A DNA stretch of 50,166 nucleotides, from positions 1 to 50,166 of the forward strand of contig CAMAUZ010000060.1 in NCBI GenBank assembly GCA_945861535.1, written 5' to 3'. This document shows positions 15,688-24,085 of the stretch, piece after piece (within the stretch, counting starts at the first letter, position 1; each line of letters opens with the position of its first letter). The notes beneath the pieces are model-generated. The model ran no database searches. It was not told the origin of the DNA and was given only the letters and a program-made list of their open reading frames with translations. Source of the stretch: Akkermansia muciniphila (GTDB lineage: Bacteria; Verrucomicrobiota; Verrucomicrobiia; Limisphaerales; BJHT01). The position numbers and the translations under genes were made by a program.

Positions 15688-16964
15688 ACTTCCCCCCGCC
15701 ATCCCAGCGGCAGGCGCGCATCATCTGGTTCGCCCTCACCGTGCTCGCCGTCGCCGCCGTCACCGCGTTGCTCGTCGCCGTCATCTGGGGTCTGGGCCAG
15801 GCGCTTGGCATTCTCTCCCCCGTGCTCTGGCCGTTGGCCATTGCCGTCGTCGTGGCCTATCTCCTCGATCCGGTGGTGGACTGGATCGAGGCGCGCAAGG
15901 TGCCCCGCGCACGGGCCGTTCTGCTCGTCAGCATCGCCGCGTTTGGTTTAGTCACCGCCGTGTTCGCGAGCCTGGTCCCGCAGATTGTGGTCGAGACGCG
16001 CGAGCTCGCCGCCAAAATTCCCGAATATTCCGAGCGCCTGCAGCACCGCATCGAAGGCTGGATTCAACACCCGCCCGAACTCCTCCGCCGCTTCCTTCCG
16101 CCCGCCGCGACCGAAACAACTGCACCCGCCACTACCAGCACCAACACCACCAGCCTCGGAACTCCCGGCGACACCCGCACCGTCAGCGCTCCGAGCACCA
16201 ACACGACCGCGCCTTCCGCGCCGCCCGATACGCAGTGGCGGCCAAACTTCGACGACAAGACCCTCGCCTCCGTCACCACCTGGCTCGGCAAATCGCTGCC
16301 CAAGCTCGGCTATTGGTTGCTGGACCAATTGTCTCGCGTCGCCTCGCTCTTCGGCCTCTTCGCCGGCCTCGCGCTGATCCCCGTCTATGCCTTCTACCTG
16401 CTGATGGAAAAGCACGGCATCGCGGCGCAATGGACCGACTACCTCCCGGTGCGCGACTCGAGTTTCAAAGAGGAACTCATCTTCGTCCTCACCTCGATCA
16501 ACGGCTACCTCATCGCGTTTTTCCGCGGCCAGCTCCTCGTCGCCCTGTGCGACGGCGTGCTTTACACGATCGGGTTCCTCGCCGTCGGACTCCAAGGCGC
16601 GTTCCTCCTCGGCCTCATGGCCACCGCGCTCACCATGATCCCCTTCCTCGGGGCCATCACCACCTGTGTCGCTGCGCTGCTGCTGGCGTTTGTGCAATAT
16701 GGCGACCTCTGGCATCCCGCCGCCGTGCTCGGGGTCTTCGCCGTCGTGCAAACCCTCGAGGGCCTCGTCATTTCCCCCAAAATTCTCGGTGACCGCGTCG
16801 GCCTCCATCCCCTTGCCATCATTCTCGCCGTCATGACCGGCACGACGCTTTTCGGCGGCCTCCTCGGCGGCATCCTCGCCATTCCCCTCACCGCCGCGCT
16901 GCGGGTGCTGATGTTCCGCTACATCTGGAAACAGCGCGCCGCCGCGCCCTCAGCCACGGCATAA
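15684..16964 (+). CDS. AI-2E family (PerM/TqsA-like) membrane protein
   Basis: The product is 426 residues. Two N-terminal membrane segments include WGLGQALGILSPVLWPLAIA and the PVVDWIEA loop. A long periplasmic or cytoplasmic region follows, then a C-terminal cluster of helices with FFRGQLLVALCDGVLYTIG and ILGDRVGLHPLAIILAVMTG, the family signature. Some members export autoinducer-2 and others are Na+/H+ antiporters; which applies here is unknown. A Thr/Ser/Pro-rich insert of about 45 residues (near 137-180) interrupts the middle loop. It is translationally coupled to proC through ATGA. Confidence 0.88.
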   Translation: MNFPPPSQRQARIIWFALTVLAVAAVTALLVAVIWGLGQALGILSPVLWPLAIAVVVAYLLDPVVDWIEARKVPRARAVLLVSIAAFGLVTAVFASLVPQIVVETRELAAKIPEYSERLQHRIEGWIQHPPELLRRFLPPAATETTAPATTSTNTTSLGTPGDTRTVSAPSTNTTAPSAPPDTQWRPNFDDKTLASVTTWLGKSLPKLGYWLLDQLSRVASLFGLFAGLALIPVYAFYLLMEKHGIAAQWTDYLPVRDSSFKEELIFVLTSINGYLIAFFRGQLLVALCDGVLYTIGFLAVGLQGAFLLGLMATALTMIPFLGAITTCVAALLLAFVQYGDLWHPAAVLGVFAVVQTLEGLVISPKILGDRVGLHPLAIILAVMTGTTLFGGLLGGILAIPLTAALRVLMFRYIWKQRAAAPSATA

Positions 16965-17287
16965 AGCCGAACGGGAAAGGGGCAGCACCGGCAACCAGCC
17001 TGACCCGCCGGGCCTGCCTCGCCAGTTGCCACACCGTCATCGGCGCGCGCTGCAAACCAGCGGGCAGGCGCTGACTCCCCACGGGCGTCGAACACTTCCT
17101 TGCGCCGGGTTGCTTTTCTGGCCGCTGAAAACTGAATGAGTACTGGAAATTCAGCTTGCCCCCATTCCCGTCGCAGCGTCCCCCGGCCCCGCGCCGCTTG
17201 GCCGAAACCGGCTGTTTCCCGCCCGCCGCCCAATCGTCGCAGCGGATGGGCTTGCCTTATCGGGCTGCCTCCAACAGCATCTCGCGC
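16965..17287. other. Non-coding gap without a recognised element
   Basis: This is 323 bases of GC-rich DNA between two same-strand genes. The frame of the next gene stays open through part of it, but without conserved features. No repeat family member, terminator or RNA gene was seen. Confidence 0.5.
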
Positions 17288-17692
17288 ATGTCAGAGATCG
17301 CCAAATTTGTCCGTCACGGTGCCACCCAAATCACGCCCCGCATCCTCGCGGGTGTTCACAAAAAGCTGCCGCTGCTGAAGATGGAGTTCACGCAGATCAA
17401 TGCGCCGAAGTATCCGCATCTGGTGGACCAGCTCGAATTCCTCGCCGACGTCCTCGAAGATTTTGCCGAAGGTGCCGACTTGGATTTGCCGCTCACCGCG
17501 GTTGCCGGCGCGGCCTTCGCCCTCATCTACGCCCACCGGCAGGTCGATCTGATCCCCGACAGCACGCCTGAGTTTGGCCTGGCCGATGAATCCGGCATCG
17601 TGCGCGCCGTGCTGATCGAGCACGAAAAAGCCCTTTCCGCCTACGCCGGTCGCCACCATCTCAACTGGTCGAAGGTGACCGTGAAGCCGTAA
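17288..17692 (+). CDS. DUF1232 (YkvA-like) protein
   Basis: The product is 134 residues from the ATG at 17288 (MSEIAKFVRHG). The C-terminal YAHRQVDLIPDSTPEFGLAD is the DUF1232 core (the family motif is DLIPDFIPVxGxxDD). Here the core is less hydrophobic than usual and no clear membrane helix is present. The function of the family is unknown. The open frame upstream (17156) is Pro/Ala-rich and probably not translated. Confidence 0.75.
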   Translation: MSEIAKFVRHGATQITPRILAGVHKKLPLLKMEFTQINAPKYPHLVDQLEFLADVLEDFAEGADLDLPLTAVAGAAFALIYAHRQVDLIPDSTPEFGLADESGIVRAVLIEHEKALSAYAGRHHLNWSKVTVKP

Positions 17693-17713
17693 CCCGGCCC
17701 CGCCGGTCGAGCC

Positions 17714-17790
17714 GTAGCCGCCGACGTGAGGAGGCGGATTTCCAGGGTGGTTTGCGTGAATGGCCTCCGCCTCGTCACCACGGCGGCTAG
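17714..17790. repeat. Palindrome family A (GTAGCCGCC), copy 1
   Basis: The arms GTAGCCGCCGACGTGAGGAG and CTCCGCCTCGTCACCACGG...GGCTAG form a hairpin of about 77 bases. Related copies are at 19443-19518, 23934-24006, 33079-33154 and 36821-36895, and a half copy is at 38555-38577. Confidence 0.85.
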
Positions 17791-17800
17791 CTTTCACACC

Positions 17801-17893
17801 CGCTCTTCAGGCCGCTGAAACGTGCGCCTGCTTGGAAAGTTCGGAGCATCCCGTTCCAGCCGGAGCCTTCTGCGGCGTAAACGCCGCGCTCCG
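17801..17893. repeat. Repeat family G (GGCGTAAACGCC), copy 1
   Basis: It contains CTTCAGGCCGCTGAAACGTG at the left and TGCGGCGTAAACGCCGCGCT at the right, two small palindromes about 60 bases apart. It is the reverse of the copy at 27893-28010. It lies immediately after the family A palindrome and downstream of the dihydrouridine synthase gene. Confidence 0.75.
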
Positions 17894-17897
17894 CTCC

Positions 17898-19004
17898 TCA
17901 CCACACCTCCACCGGCCCCTTCGGCACCGGGATCGCCACGCGCCGTACCACCTCCGATTCCTGCATGAATGACGCCACCATCGGCGGCGGCGCGTACTGC
18001 GGCCGCAACGTCCCCGCGTCATCCAGAAACTGCCGCCGCCACCCCTGATAGCGCGCGAGAATTTCGTGAAACTCCGCCCGCGTGGAAACCTGTACGACGG
18101 CCTTGTTGAACTCGTTTGCCGGCCCGAACCGCTTCGAGTACCACGGCGCCACCTTGCGAAACATCCGGCAGCCCAGTTCCTCACCAAATACTTCGACCAT
18201 CAAATCCAGGTGCCGGCACATCACCCGCACACGCTCGTCAAACGCCGGCTCCGGCGGCACCGTCCCCGTGTCCATGAGCTGCCGCGCGTGCAGAAAAATC
18301 CACGGATTGTAAAACGCCCCGCGCCCGATGCTCACGCCCGCGCAGCCGGTTTCTTCGAACATCATCTTCGCCGCCGCGGGCGTGGTCACATCGCCATTGC
18401 CGATCACGGGAATGCTCTGCACCGCCGCCACCACCGCGCGAATCCCCGCCAGCTTCACCGTTCCGCTGAACCCCTGCTCGCGCGTTCGTCCATGCACAAA
18501 AATCCCCGCCACACCGACATCCTCCAACGCCCGCGCCAGGTCCGGGGCCGTGAGATTCTCGTCGTCCCAGCCGAGCCGCATCTTCGCCGTCACGGGAATT
18601 TTCACCGCATTGACCATCCCCTTCACCAGCGCCGCCGTCTGCGCCAGTTCGGTCATCATGCTCGCGCCGCCGCCCACGCGGCAGACCTTGCGCACGGGGC
18701 ACCCCATGTTGATGTCCACCGACGCGATCCCGATTGACTCCAGATAAACCGCCGCGTCGCGCATCTCCTCGGGCACCGAGCCGAACAACTGCACCGCCAG
18801 CGGCCGGTCCGCCGGACAGGTCTCGATCAACTTCAACGCCTTGCGATTTTTCTCGAGCAGCGAGCGCGCGTTGACGAGGTCGGTCGTCGCGAGGTCGAGC
18901 CCGCCCAGCTCGCGGATGGCGAGGCGGAACGGCAAGTTCGTGTAGCCCGCCAGGGGCGACAGGAAAAGATTGGACCGCAGAGTTAACGAACCGAGTTTGA
19001 ACAT
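17898..19004 (-). CDS. tRNA-dihydrouridine synthase (DusB-like)
   Basis: The product is 368 residues. It begins with the FMN-barrel strand SNLFLSPLAGYTNLPFR (11-27). The catalytic cysteine is Cys102 in INMGCPVRKV, AKMRLGWDD carries the conserved Lys/Arg, and GNGDVTTPAAA and IGRGAFYNPWIF bind the flavin phosphate. It reduces uridine in the tRNA D-loop. The usual Dus block after the catalytic cysteine (K.G.G..L) is RVGGGASMM here, a small variation. I chose the ATG at 19004 because the TIM barrel begins there. The C-terminal extension of about 30 residues is not conserved that I can see. Confidence 0.93.
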   Translation of the reverse strand: MFKLGSLTLRSNLFLSPLAGYTNLPFRLAIRELGGLDLATTDLVNARSLLEKNRKALKLIETCPADRPLAVQLFGSVPEEMRDAAVYLESIGIASVDINMGCPVRKVCRVGGGASMMTELAQTAALVKGMVNAVKIPVTAKMRLGWDDENLTAPDLARALEDVGVAGIFVHGRTREQGFSGTVKLAGIRAVVAAVQSIPVIGNGDVTTPAAAKMMFEETGCAGVSIGRGAFYNPWIFLHARQLMDTGTVPPEPAFDERVRVMCRHLDLMVEVFGEELGCRMFRKVAPWYSKRFGPANEFNKAVVQVSTRAEFHEILARYQGWRRQFLDDAGTLRPQYAPPPMVASFMQESEVVRRVAIPVPKGPVEVW

Positions 19005-19127
19005 CGCCCGCGCAGTATGACATGCGCCGCCGCGAATTGAACCGCGGAACTTTGGAACGGAGGCAACTACGGCGCGGGTCGATGGGTTTGGAAGCATCGA
19101 GACACACGCAAGGACAGGCGGAAAAAA

Positions 19128-19177
19128 AGCTCAAAGGAAAAAGCTCAAAGCTCAAGGGAAGCTCCAAGCTTCAAGCC
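19128..19177. repeat. Heptamer-type repeat, minus orientation
   Basis: AAAGCTCAAAGGAAAAAGCT then CAAAGCTCAAGGGAAGCTCC forms a tandem array of CAAAGCT words. It pairs in inverse with the array at 19584-19637, so the two bracket the composite repeat. Confidence 0.7.
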
Positions 19178-19300
19178 CCATGGCGGGCGGCATCCTGCGC
19201 GTAACTATTCGGTCCGGGAGACCGGAGCGCGGCCTTTACAGACCGTGTGAAAACTCCTGCTGCACGACATCGCTGAGCGCACGGGGATGGGACAGCGGAG

Positions 19301-19520
19301 TTGTGGGCAAAGGAATGGAGGCAAAGAAATGGGGACGCGGAGACTTTTTGTCTTCATTCCTTTGCCTCCATTCCTTTGCCAAATCCCTTGCGGGGATTGG
19401 GGTTCAGATTCAGGTGACCCAAGACGCGTTGGCCGGGCAGTGGTAGCCGCCGGCGTGAGGAGGCGGATTTCGCCGCCATTTGCGTGGGTTGTCTTCGCCT
19501 CGTCACCTCGGCGGCTACGT
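19301..19520. repeat. Composite repeat (hairpin + spacer + family A palindrome), copy 1
   Basis: A hairpin with arms GGCAAAGGAATGGAGGCAAA (19306) and TTTGCCTCCATTCCTTTGCC (to 19380) encloses GACGCGGAGACTTTTTGTC. It is followed by a spacer GGTTCAGATTCAGGTG...CCAAGACGCGTT and a family A palindrome (19443-19518). The same order and near-identical sequence occur at 36678-36900. No gene is supported in 19005-19621. Confidence 0.85.
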
Positions 19521-19583
19521 TTTCACACAGTCGGTGAAGTCCGCGCACCGACCGAATAGTTATACCCGCGCCGTGCGACCGAT

Positions 19584-19637
19584 GGTCCTTGGCCCTTGGT
19601 CCTTCCCTTGAGCTTTGAGCTTTAGCCTTGGAACTTC
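19584..19637. repeat. Heptamer-type repeat, plus orientation
   Basis: It reads GGTCCTTGGCCCTTGGTCC then CCTTGAGCTTTGAGCTTTAG. It overlaps the last codons of the PaaK-like gene and supplies its TAA stop (19624-19622). Confidence 0.7.
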
Positions 19638-20941
19638 TCCCCCCCGTCCCTCACCCACCGCCGCGCCTTCATCTCAAACCTCGGCAGCGTCCCCGCTGCT
19701 GCCGCCTCGACCGGCAGCCGCAGATTAAACGCCTCCTCCAGCCGCTTCTCCACCTGTCGCGCCAACGCCGCGCCATCCGCGACCGCCGCTGCCGGCTCGA
19801 TGCGCAGCCGCAGTTCCGTCATCGCCCGCACCTCGCTGATCACCGCCTGAAACTCCGCCACCCCCTCGCTACTCCGCACCACCGCCTCGACCGCCGACGG
19901 ATACAGATTCACCCCGCGCACAATCACCATGTCATCCGTGCGCCCGAGAATTCCGCCTTCCAACGCCAGTTCGTAACGCCCACACCCGCACGGAGCCCCC
20001 GGATCCGCGGGCGATTTCACGAGATCGCCCGTGCGATACCGCAGCAGCGGCGACGCGTCGCGCCCCAGCGGCGTCAGCACCAACTCCCCCGTCCCGCCCG
20101 CCGCCACCGCCACGCCCGTCTGCGGCTCGATGATCTCCGCGAAATACGCGCCCTCCAGCACGTGCAAAACGCCGGGCCGTGCCGGGCATTCGTACGTCAC
20201 CGGCCCCACCTCCGTCATGCCGTGATGATCCCACACGCGCGCGCTTGGCCAGAGCGCGTGCAACCGCGCGCGCGTCGCCGGCACGCTCCCGCCCGGCTCG
20301 CCCGCGACCAAGATTTTCCGCACCTGCGACCGCGCCGCCAGATCGAGCTTTTCCTCCGCCGCCACTTCCGCCAGTCGCGCCGCATACGTCGGAGTGCAAC
20401 ACAGCACCGTCGCGCCGCTGTCCAGCATCGCCCGTAACCGCGCCGCGCTCCCCAGTCCACCGCCGGGAAGGCACAAACACCCCATCCGTTGCGCCGCGTC
20501 GAACGCCAGCCAGAACCCGAGAAACGGTCCGAATGAAAACGCGAAATAAACCCGGTCCGCCGCCGTCACGCCCGCCACGTGCAAAATCTCCACCCAGCTT
20601 CCCACCATCCACTCCCAGCTCGCCGGAGTGTCGAGCCAGCGCAACGGCGCACCCGACGTGCCGCTCGTCTGCGAGTAGCGCGTGTACTGCGCGAGCGGGA
20701 AAGTGAGATTCGTGCCGAACGGCGGTGCCGCGAGTTGATCCGCGGCGAGTTCGGATTTCAGCGTGAACGGACAACGCCGCGAAAATTCCGCGAGGCTCGC
20801 GAGGTCCGCAGTGATGCCCGCATCGCTGAGCCGCCGCGTTTGCCACGGGTTCGCGGGGAGAATCGCGCGGAGCAAGGCGCGAAGTTGTTCGAGCTGAAAC
20901 TGCGCCATCGCCGCGCGGGTCGGATGCGTCTCAGCGGCCAT
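19622..20941 (-). CDS. PaaK-like adenylate-forming ligase (phenylacetate-CoA ligase family)
   Basis: The product is 439 residues. The phosphate-binding loop YSQTSGTSGAPLRW is at about 88-101, HHGMTEVGP (about 240) is the adenine motif, RYRTGDLV the ribose-binding Asp motif, and GRTDDMVIVRGVNLYPSAVE the hinge and C-terminal domain. CGCGRY provides the cysteine pair typical of PaaK. The family activates aryl or acyl acids as adenylates and CoA thioesters. No phenylacetate or other catabolic genes are near, so the substrate is open. It is 9 bases downstream of a membrane-protein gene on the same strand, suggesting one operon. Confidence 0.88.
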   Translation of the reverse strand: MAAETHPTRAAMAQFQLEQLRALLRAILPANPWQTRRLSDAGITADLASLAEFSRRCPFTLKSELAADQLAAPPFGTNLTFPLAQYTRYSQTSGTSGAPLRWLDTPASWEWMVGSWVEILHVAGVTAADRVYFAFSFGPFLGFWLAFDAAQRMGCLCLPGGGLGSAARLRAMLDSGATVLCCTPTYAARLAEVAAEEKLDLAARSQVRKILVAGEPGGSVPATRARLHALWPSARVWDHHGMTEVGPVTYECPARPGVLHVLEGAYFAEIIEPQTGVAVAAGGTGELVLTPLGRDASPLLRYRTGDLVKSPADPGAPCGCGRYELALEGGILGRTDDMVIVRGVNLYPSAVEAVVRSSEGVAEFQAVISEVRAMTELRLRIEPAAAVADGAALARQVEKRLEEAFNLRLPVEAAAAGTLPRFEMKARRWVRDGGEKFQG

Positions 20942-20950
20942 GGCCGGGGG

Positions 20951-21529
20951 TCAATTGCCCGCGGGTTTGGCGGGCGCGGTCTGTGCCGGAGGCGGCTTGG
21001 CGGGCGCGGGCGCGTCGGGTTTGTAGAGCGTGACGAGACAGCCACCGACCGCGGCGAAGACGATGCCGAGCAGGAATTGCGGTTTGATCGCGCTCAGGCC
21101 GGCCGCGGGCGGGTGCATGCAGAACGCCACGATCGCGTTCACGATCGGCGCGCCCGCGAAGATGATCGACATCACCACCGGCACGTAGGCCGCCGTGGGC
21201 TTCGGCGCCGAGCCAAACGCCAGCAACACGCCGAGCGCGCCAATCGCGCCGACCGTCCCCGCGATGAGCGACCACCAGAAACCTTTCGCGGGATAAGTCC
21301 AGAACGCCGCCGACGCGCCTTTGGACAAGAGGATCGCGACCGGCGCGAGCACTGCGGTGAGAAAATAGGCGAAGCCGACCAGGAGGAATGCCTTGATGCG
21401 CCCGTTCACCGGGTCGCCCATGCCCATCGTGCCCGTGTGGAGAAACACCCCGTAAACGCCCCACGAAAACACCGTGAGCAGCGCGTAAAACAACCATGTC
21501 ATTCCCGGACCATTTGTATTTTCAGCCAT
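20951..21529 (-). CDS. Membrane protein resembling half of a DMT/RhaT-type transporter
   Basis: The product is 192 residues with five hydrophobic segments (WLFYALLTVFSWGVYGVFLH, AFLLVGFAYFLTAVLAPVAI, FWWSLIAGTVGAIGALGVLL, VPVVMSIIFAGAPIVNAIVA, FLLGIVFAAVGGCLVTLY) and a Pro/Ala-rich tail. The helix pattern and GAxGALGVLLAFG recall EamA/GRP/RhaT drug-metabolite superfamily halves, which usually have ten helices. This one has only half that number, so it may dimerise or serve a different role. It is the first gene of the pair with the PaaK-like ligase. Confidence 0.65.
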   Translation of the reverse strand: MAENTNGPGMTWLFYALLTVFSWGVYGVFLHTGTMGMGDPVNGRIKAFLLVGFAYFLTAVLAPVAILLSKGASAAFWTYPAKGFWWSLIAGTVGAIGALGVLLAFGSAPKPTAAYVPVVMSIIFAGAPIVNAIVAFCMHPPAAGLSAIKPQFLLGIVFAAVGGCLVTLYKPDAPAPAKPPPAQTAPAKPAGN

Positions 21530-21600
21530 AAGTGGGCGGAGCCTAGGGAGGCCCCCCCTTTACTTCAAATGCTTTGTCGGGAATCCTGTGCGCGCATCGA

Positions 21601-22062
21601 ATGAAGCCCACCCTCCCACCATTCTCCGGATTAAGAACTGCGCTCTGGCTCCTGCCCGCCCTGCTCCTGCTCGCCGGCTGCCAGTCCGCCACCATCGAGT
21701 CACGCCGCACCCAGCGCGCCGCCAGTTACACGGCTCTCCTCCCCGAGCAGCAGCAACTGGTGGACAAAGGACAAATCAGATCCGGGATGACCGAGGACGC
21801 CGTGTACATCGCGTGGGGACCGGCCTGGCAAATCCTGCGCGGCGAGACCGACGGCAAGCTGACCACCACCTGGATCTACCGCGGCACCTGGTGGGACGAG
21901 CAGACCTATTGGAACTACCGGTTGTTCTATCGTGGCGGCCGGTTTTTCGATGTCCCCTTCCTCGACCGTACCTCGGTCCCCCGCGATTTCGTGGCGGCGG
22001 AAGTGACCTTTGTCGATGGCGTCGTGCGCAGTTGGAAAATGCTCCCGCGGCCTTACCTCTGA
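21601..22062 (+). CDS. Lipoprotein with SmpA/OmlA-like motif
   Basis: The product is 153 residues. A lipoprotein signal ends in LLLLAGC with the lipidated Cys at 27. The mature part contains GQIRSGMTEDAVYIAWGPAW, which resembles the SmpA/OmlA (BamE-like) G-M-x-x-x-V-x-x-x-x-G-x-P helix-turn, followed by aromatic WIYRGTWWDEQTYWNY. It probably sits in an envelope membrane. The role is unknown; a BamE-type assembly role is only a fold analogy. It is divergent from the DMT-like gene. Confidence 0.75.
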   Translation: MKPTLPPFSGLRTALWLLPALLLLAGCQSATIESRRTQRAASYTALLPEQQQLVDKGQIRSGMTEDAVYIAWGPAWQILRGETDGKLTTTWIYRGTWWDEQTYWNYRLFYRGGRFFDVPFLDRTSVPRDFVAAEVTFVDGVVRSWKMLPRPYL

Positions 22063-22181
22063 CCCGTCCCGGCGGGGCTGAACTCCGGTCAACCTCGCCC
22101 CGGTCGTTGCGGGCAAGCGGCACCGCGCGCCGCCCCGCAAGCCCCAGCGCGCCGCGGCTGGAGCGTGGCACCGGGAATTTT

Positions 22182-22230
22182 CCTTGAGCTTTGAACTTTG
22201 AGCTTTGGCCTTCGTCCTTCGTCCTTCGCC
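22182..22230. repeat. Heptamer-type repeat upstream of the ExeA-like gene
   Basis: CCTTGAGCTTTGAACTTTGA is followed by GCTTTGGCC and three CTTCGTC words. It is in the same family as 7001-7132. The surrounding 22063-22288 has no gene. Confidence 0.7.
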
Positions 22231-22288
22231 CCACCCCGGCCCCAGCACGTCCAACATTCCGCTCAAGCCGCCCCCGATTCCGTCCGTT

Positions 22289-22296
22289 AGGAGAGG
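22289..22296 (+). promoter_or_regulatory. Ribosome binding site fixing a GTG start
   Basis: AGGAGAGG lies 13 bases before the GTG at 22310. No ATG exists between it and the first conserved residues of the ExeA-like protein. Confidence 0.55.
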
Positions 22297-22309
22297 TAAT
22301 CAGGCAACT

Positions 22310-23125
22310 GTGTATCTCGACTTTTACGGACTGAGTGAACCCCCGTTCACCATAGCGCCCAATCCGCGCTATCTGTTCTTCAGCGCCAAGCATCGCGAGG
22401 CGCTGAACCACCTGCTCTATGGGATCAGGGAGCGGAAGGGGTTCGTGCAACTGACGGGCGAAGTCGGCGCCGGCAAGACCACTGTCTGCCGAGCGATGCT
22501 CGAACAGCTCGGCGACAATTTCGCCACCGCGCTGATTCTCAATCCGGTTCTCACGCCCGAGCAGTTGGTCAAAACTGTCGCGATGGAATTCGGCCTCGAA
22601 GTGCGCGGCAAGGACCGTCTCGAAACCCTGTCCGAGCTGAACCAGTTTCTCCTCCGCCAAGCCGAGCAACGCCGCGATTGCGTCCTCATCATCGACGAGG
22701 CGCAGAACCTCAGCAACGAACTGCTCGAACAAGTCCGCCTGCTTTCCAACCTCGAGACCGACGACCGCAAACTGTTGCAAATCGTGCTCATGGGACAGCC
22801 CGAGCTGCGCGATCGCCTCAACGCTTACAGCCTCCGTCAACTGCGCCAGCGCATCACCGTGCGCTTTCATCTCGAGTCCCTGAACCGCGCCGAACTCGGG
22901 CAGTACATCCACCACCGCCTCCACGTCTCTGGTGCCAACGGCGCGCCTTTTTTCACGCGCCCCGCGCTGTGGCGCATTTTCAATTACACCAAGGGCATCC
23001 CGCGCCTGGTCAACGCCGTGTGCGACAAATGCCTGCTCTCCGGTTTCGTCAATGCCCGGGACGAAATCAGTTTCGGCATGGTGGGAACCTCCATCCGGGA
23101 ACTCGAGGGAAGGATTGCCGCATGA
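22310..23125 (+). CDS. ExeA/GspA-like AAA ATPase
   Basis: The product is 271 residues from GTG. It begins with the family signature VYLDFYGLSEPPFTIAPNPR. Walker A GEVGAGKTT is at 50-58 and Walker B VLIIDEAQ near 125. The sensor region includes LRQLRQRITVRFHL, and the end has GIPRLVNAVCDKCL. GspA/ExeA ATPases work with GspB to place the type II secretin through peptidoglycan. This protein lacks the C-terminal membrane and peptidoglycan-binding half of full ExeA, so it resembles the short form found beside exosortase and type II/IV pilus genes. It overlaps the next gene by 4 bases. Confidence 0.88.
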   Translation: MYLDFYGLSEPPFTIAPNPRYLFFSAKHREALNHLLYGIRERKGFVQLTGEVGAGKTTVCRAMLEQLGDNFATALILNPVLTPEQLVKTVAMEFGLEVRGKDRLETLSELNQFLLRQAEQRRDCVLIIDEAQNLSNELLEQVRLLSNLETDDRKLLQIVLMGQPELRDRLNAYSLRQLRQRITVRFHLESLNRAELGQYIHHRLHVSGANGAPFFTRPALWRIFNYTKGIPRLVNAVCDKCLLSGFVNARDEISFGMVGTSIRELEGRIAA

Positions 23126-23922
23126 GCTTGATCAACGATGCCCTCAAACGCGCCAGCCAGGCCGACAAGCTGGTGAAGGTGCCGCGCCCCGCCGGCCCCG
23201 CGCTCCAACCCGTCGTGCGCGGGCAGCGTTCCGGCGGCTCCCCTTCCTGGCTGCTCGGCGCGGGCATCGGCGTCACGGCGCTGCTGGCCGCGTGGTTTTT
23301 GTGGCAATGGTTCGCCACGACTCCGACCGGCGGACGTCCCGGCGTCACCCTTGCCATCAAGCCCCCGCGCGGCGCGGACAAAACGAACACTGCCAGCTCG
23401 TCGGCCACCAACGACAAACCCACAGCCGCATCCTCCACCCTCGGCGACCGCGCCGGAGACTCCGCCAAATCCGCCCTCGTGGCCCTGACCGGCTCCGCCA
23501 AATCCGCCGCCGCCACCCTCACCGCCGCCGTGGCGCGACAAGCGGAGACGCCGCCGTCTGCGGCGGCTGGCCGGCCCGCGGACAAACCAGACCCGTCACG
23601 CAGCGGCGAAAAAAACCGGGCGACGGCCGCGCCAGCCGCGGGCGAGATCCCCCCCGCCGTAATGGCCGCTGTGGCCAGCGTCGCGCCTGCGCCGCCCGCG
23701 CCGCCGGCGTTGCTGGACCCGGTGCTGCCCGCGCCTCCCGCATTTCCGCCGATCCGCTTGCAAGGCGTCATCTACCGCCCGACCAAAGCGACCGCGTTCA
23801 TCAATGGCCGCATGATGTCCGTCGGCGATCAGCTCGAGGAAGCAATGCTCGTGAAAATCGACCGCCAGAGCGTCACCTTCGAACTCGGCAAAGAAACCAA
23901 GATCGTCCAGCTCGCCAAGTAG
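23122..23922 (+). CDS. GspB-like membrane-anchored protein
   Basis: The product is 266 residues. It opens MSLINDALKRASQADKLV, the conserved cytoplasmic start of GspB-type proteins. One membrane helix lies at about 43-65, then a 140-residue Ala/Pro/Ser linker, and a C-terminal domain (about 212-262) with LQGVIYRPTKATAFINGR and VGDQLEEAMLVKID that matches the T2SSB periplasmic domain. It would pair with the ATPase at 22310, which it overlaps through ATGA. It ends in TAG, which is evidence that TAG is a normal stop codon here. Confidence 0.85.
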   Translation: MSLINDALKRASQADKLVKVPRPAGPALQPVVRGQRSGGSPSWLLGAGIGVTALLAAWFLWQWFATTPTGGRPGVTLAIKPPRGADKTNTASSSATNDKPTAASSTLGDRAGDSAKSALVALTGSAKSAAATLTAAVARQAETPPSAAAGRPADKPDPSRSGEKNRATAAPAAGEIPPAVMAAVASVAPAPPAPPALLDPVLPAPPAFPPIRLQGVIYRPTKATAFINGRMMSVGDQLEEAMLVKIDRQSVTFELGKETKIVQLAK

Positions 23923-23933
23923 GCGGCCCCCTC

Positions 23934-24006
23934 GTAGCCGCCGACGTGAGGAGGCGGACGACCGCACGCAGACGCCACGAATCCGCCTCGTCACCTCGGC
24001 GGCTAC
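23934..24006. repeat. Palindrome family A, copy 3
   Basis: The arms GTAGCCGCCGACGTGAGGAG and CCGCCTCGTCACCTCGGC...GGCTAC close a hairpin 12 bases after the GspB-like stop codon. Confidence 0.85.
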
Positions 24007-24085
24007 GAGGATTCGTCCATCCCCGCCACCATCACGATTCCCGTTGCCACCCGCCCGCCGCTTCCGTTCCCTCTCCCGGACTGTG

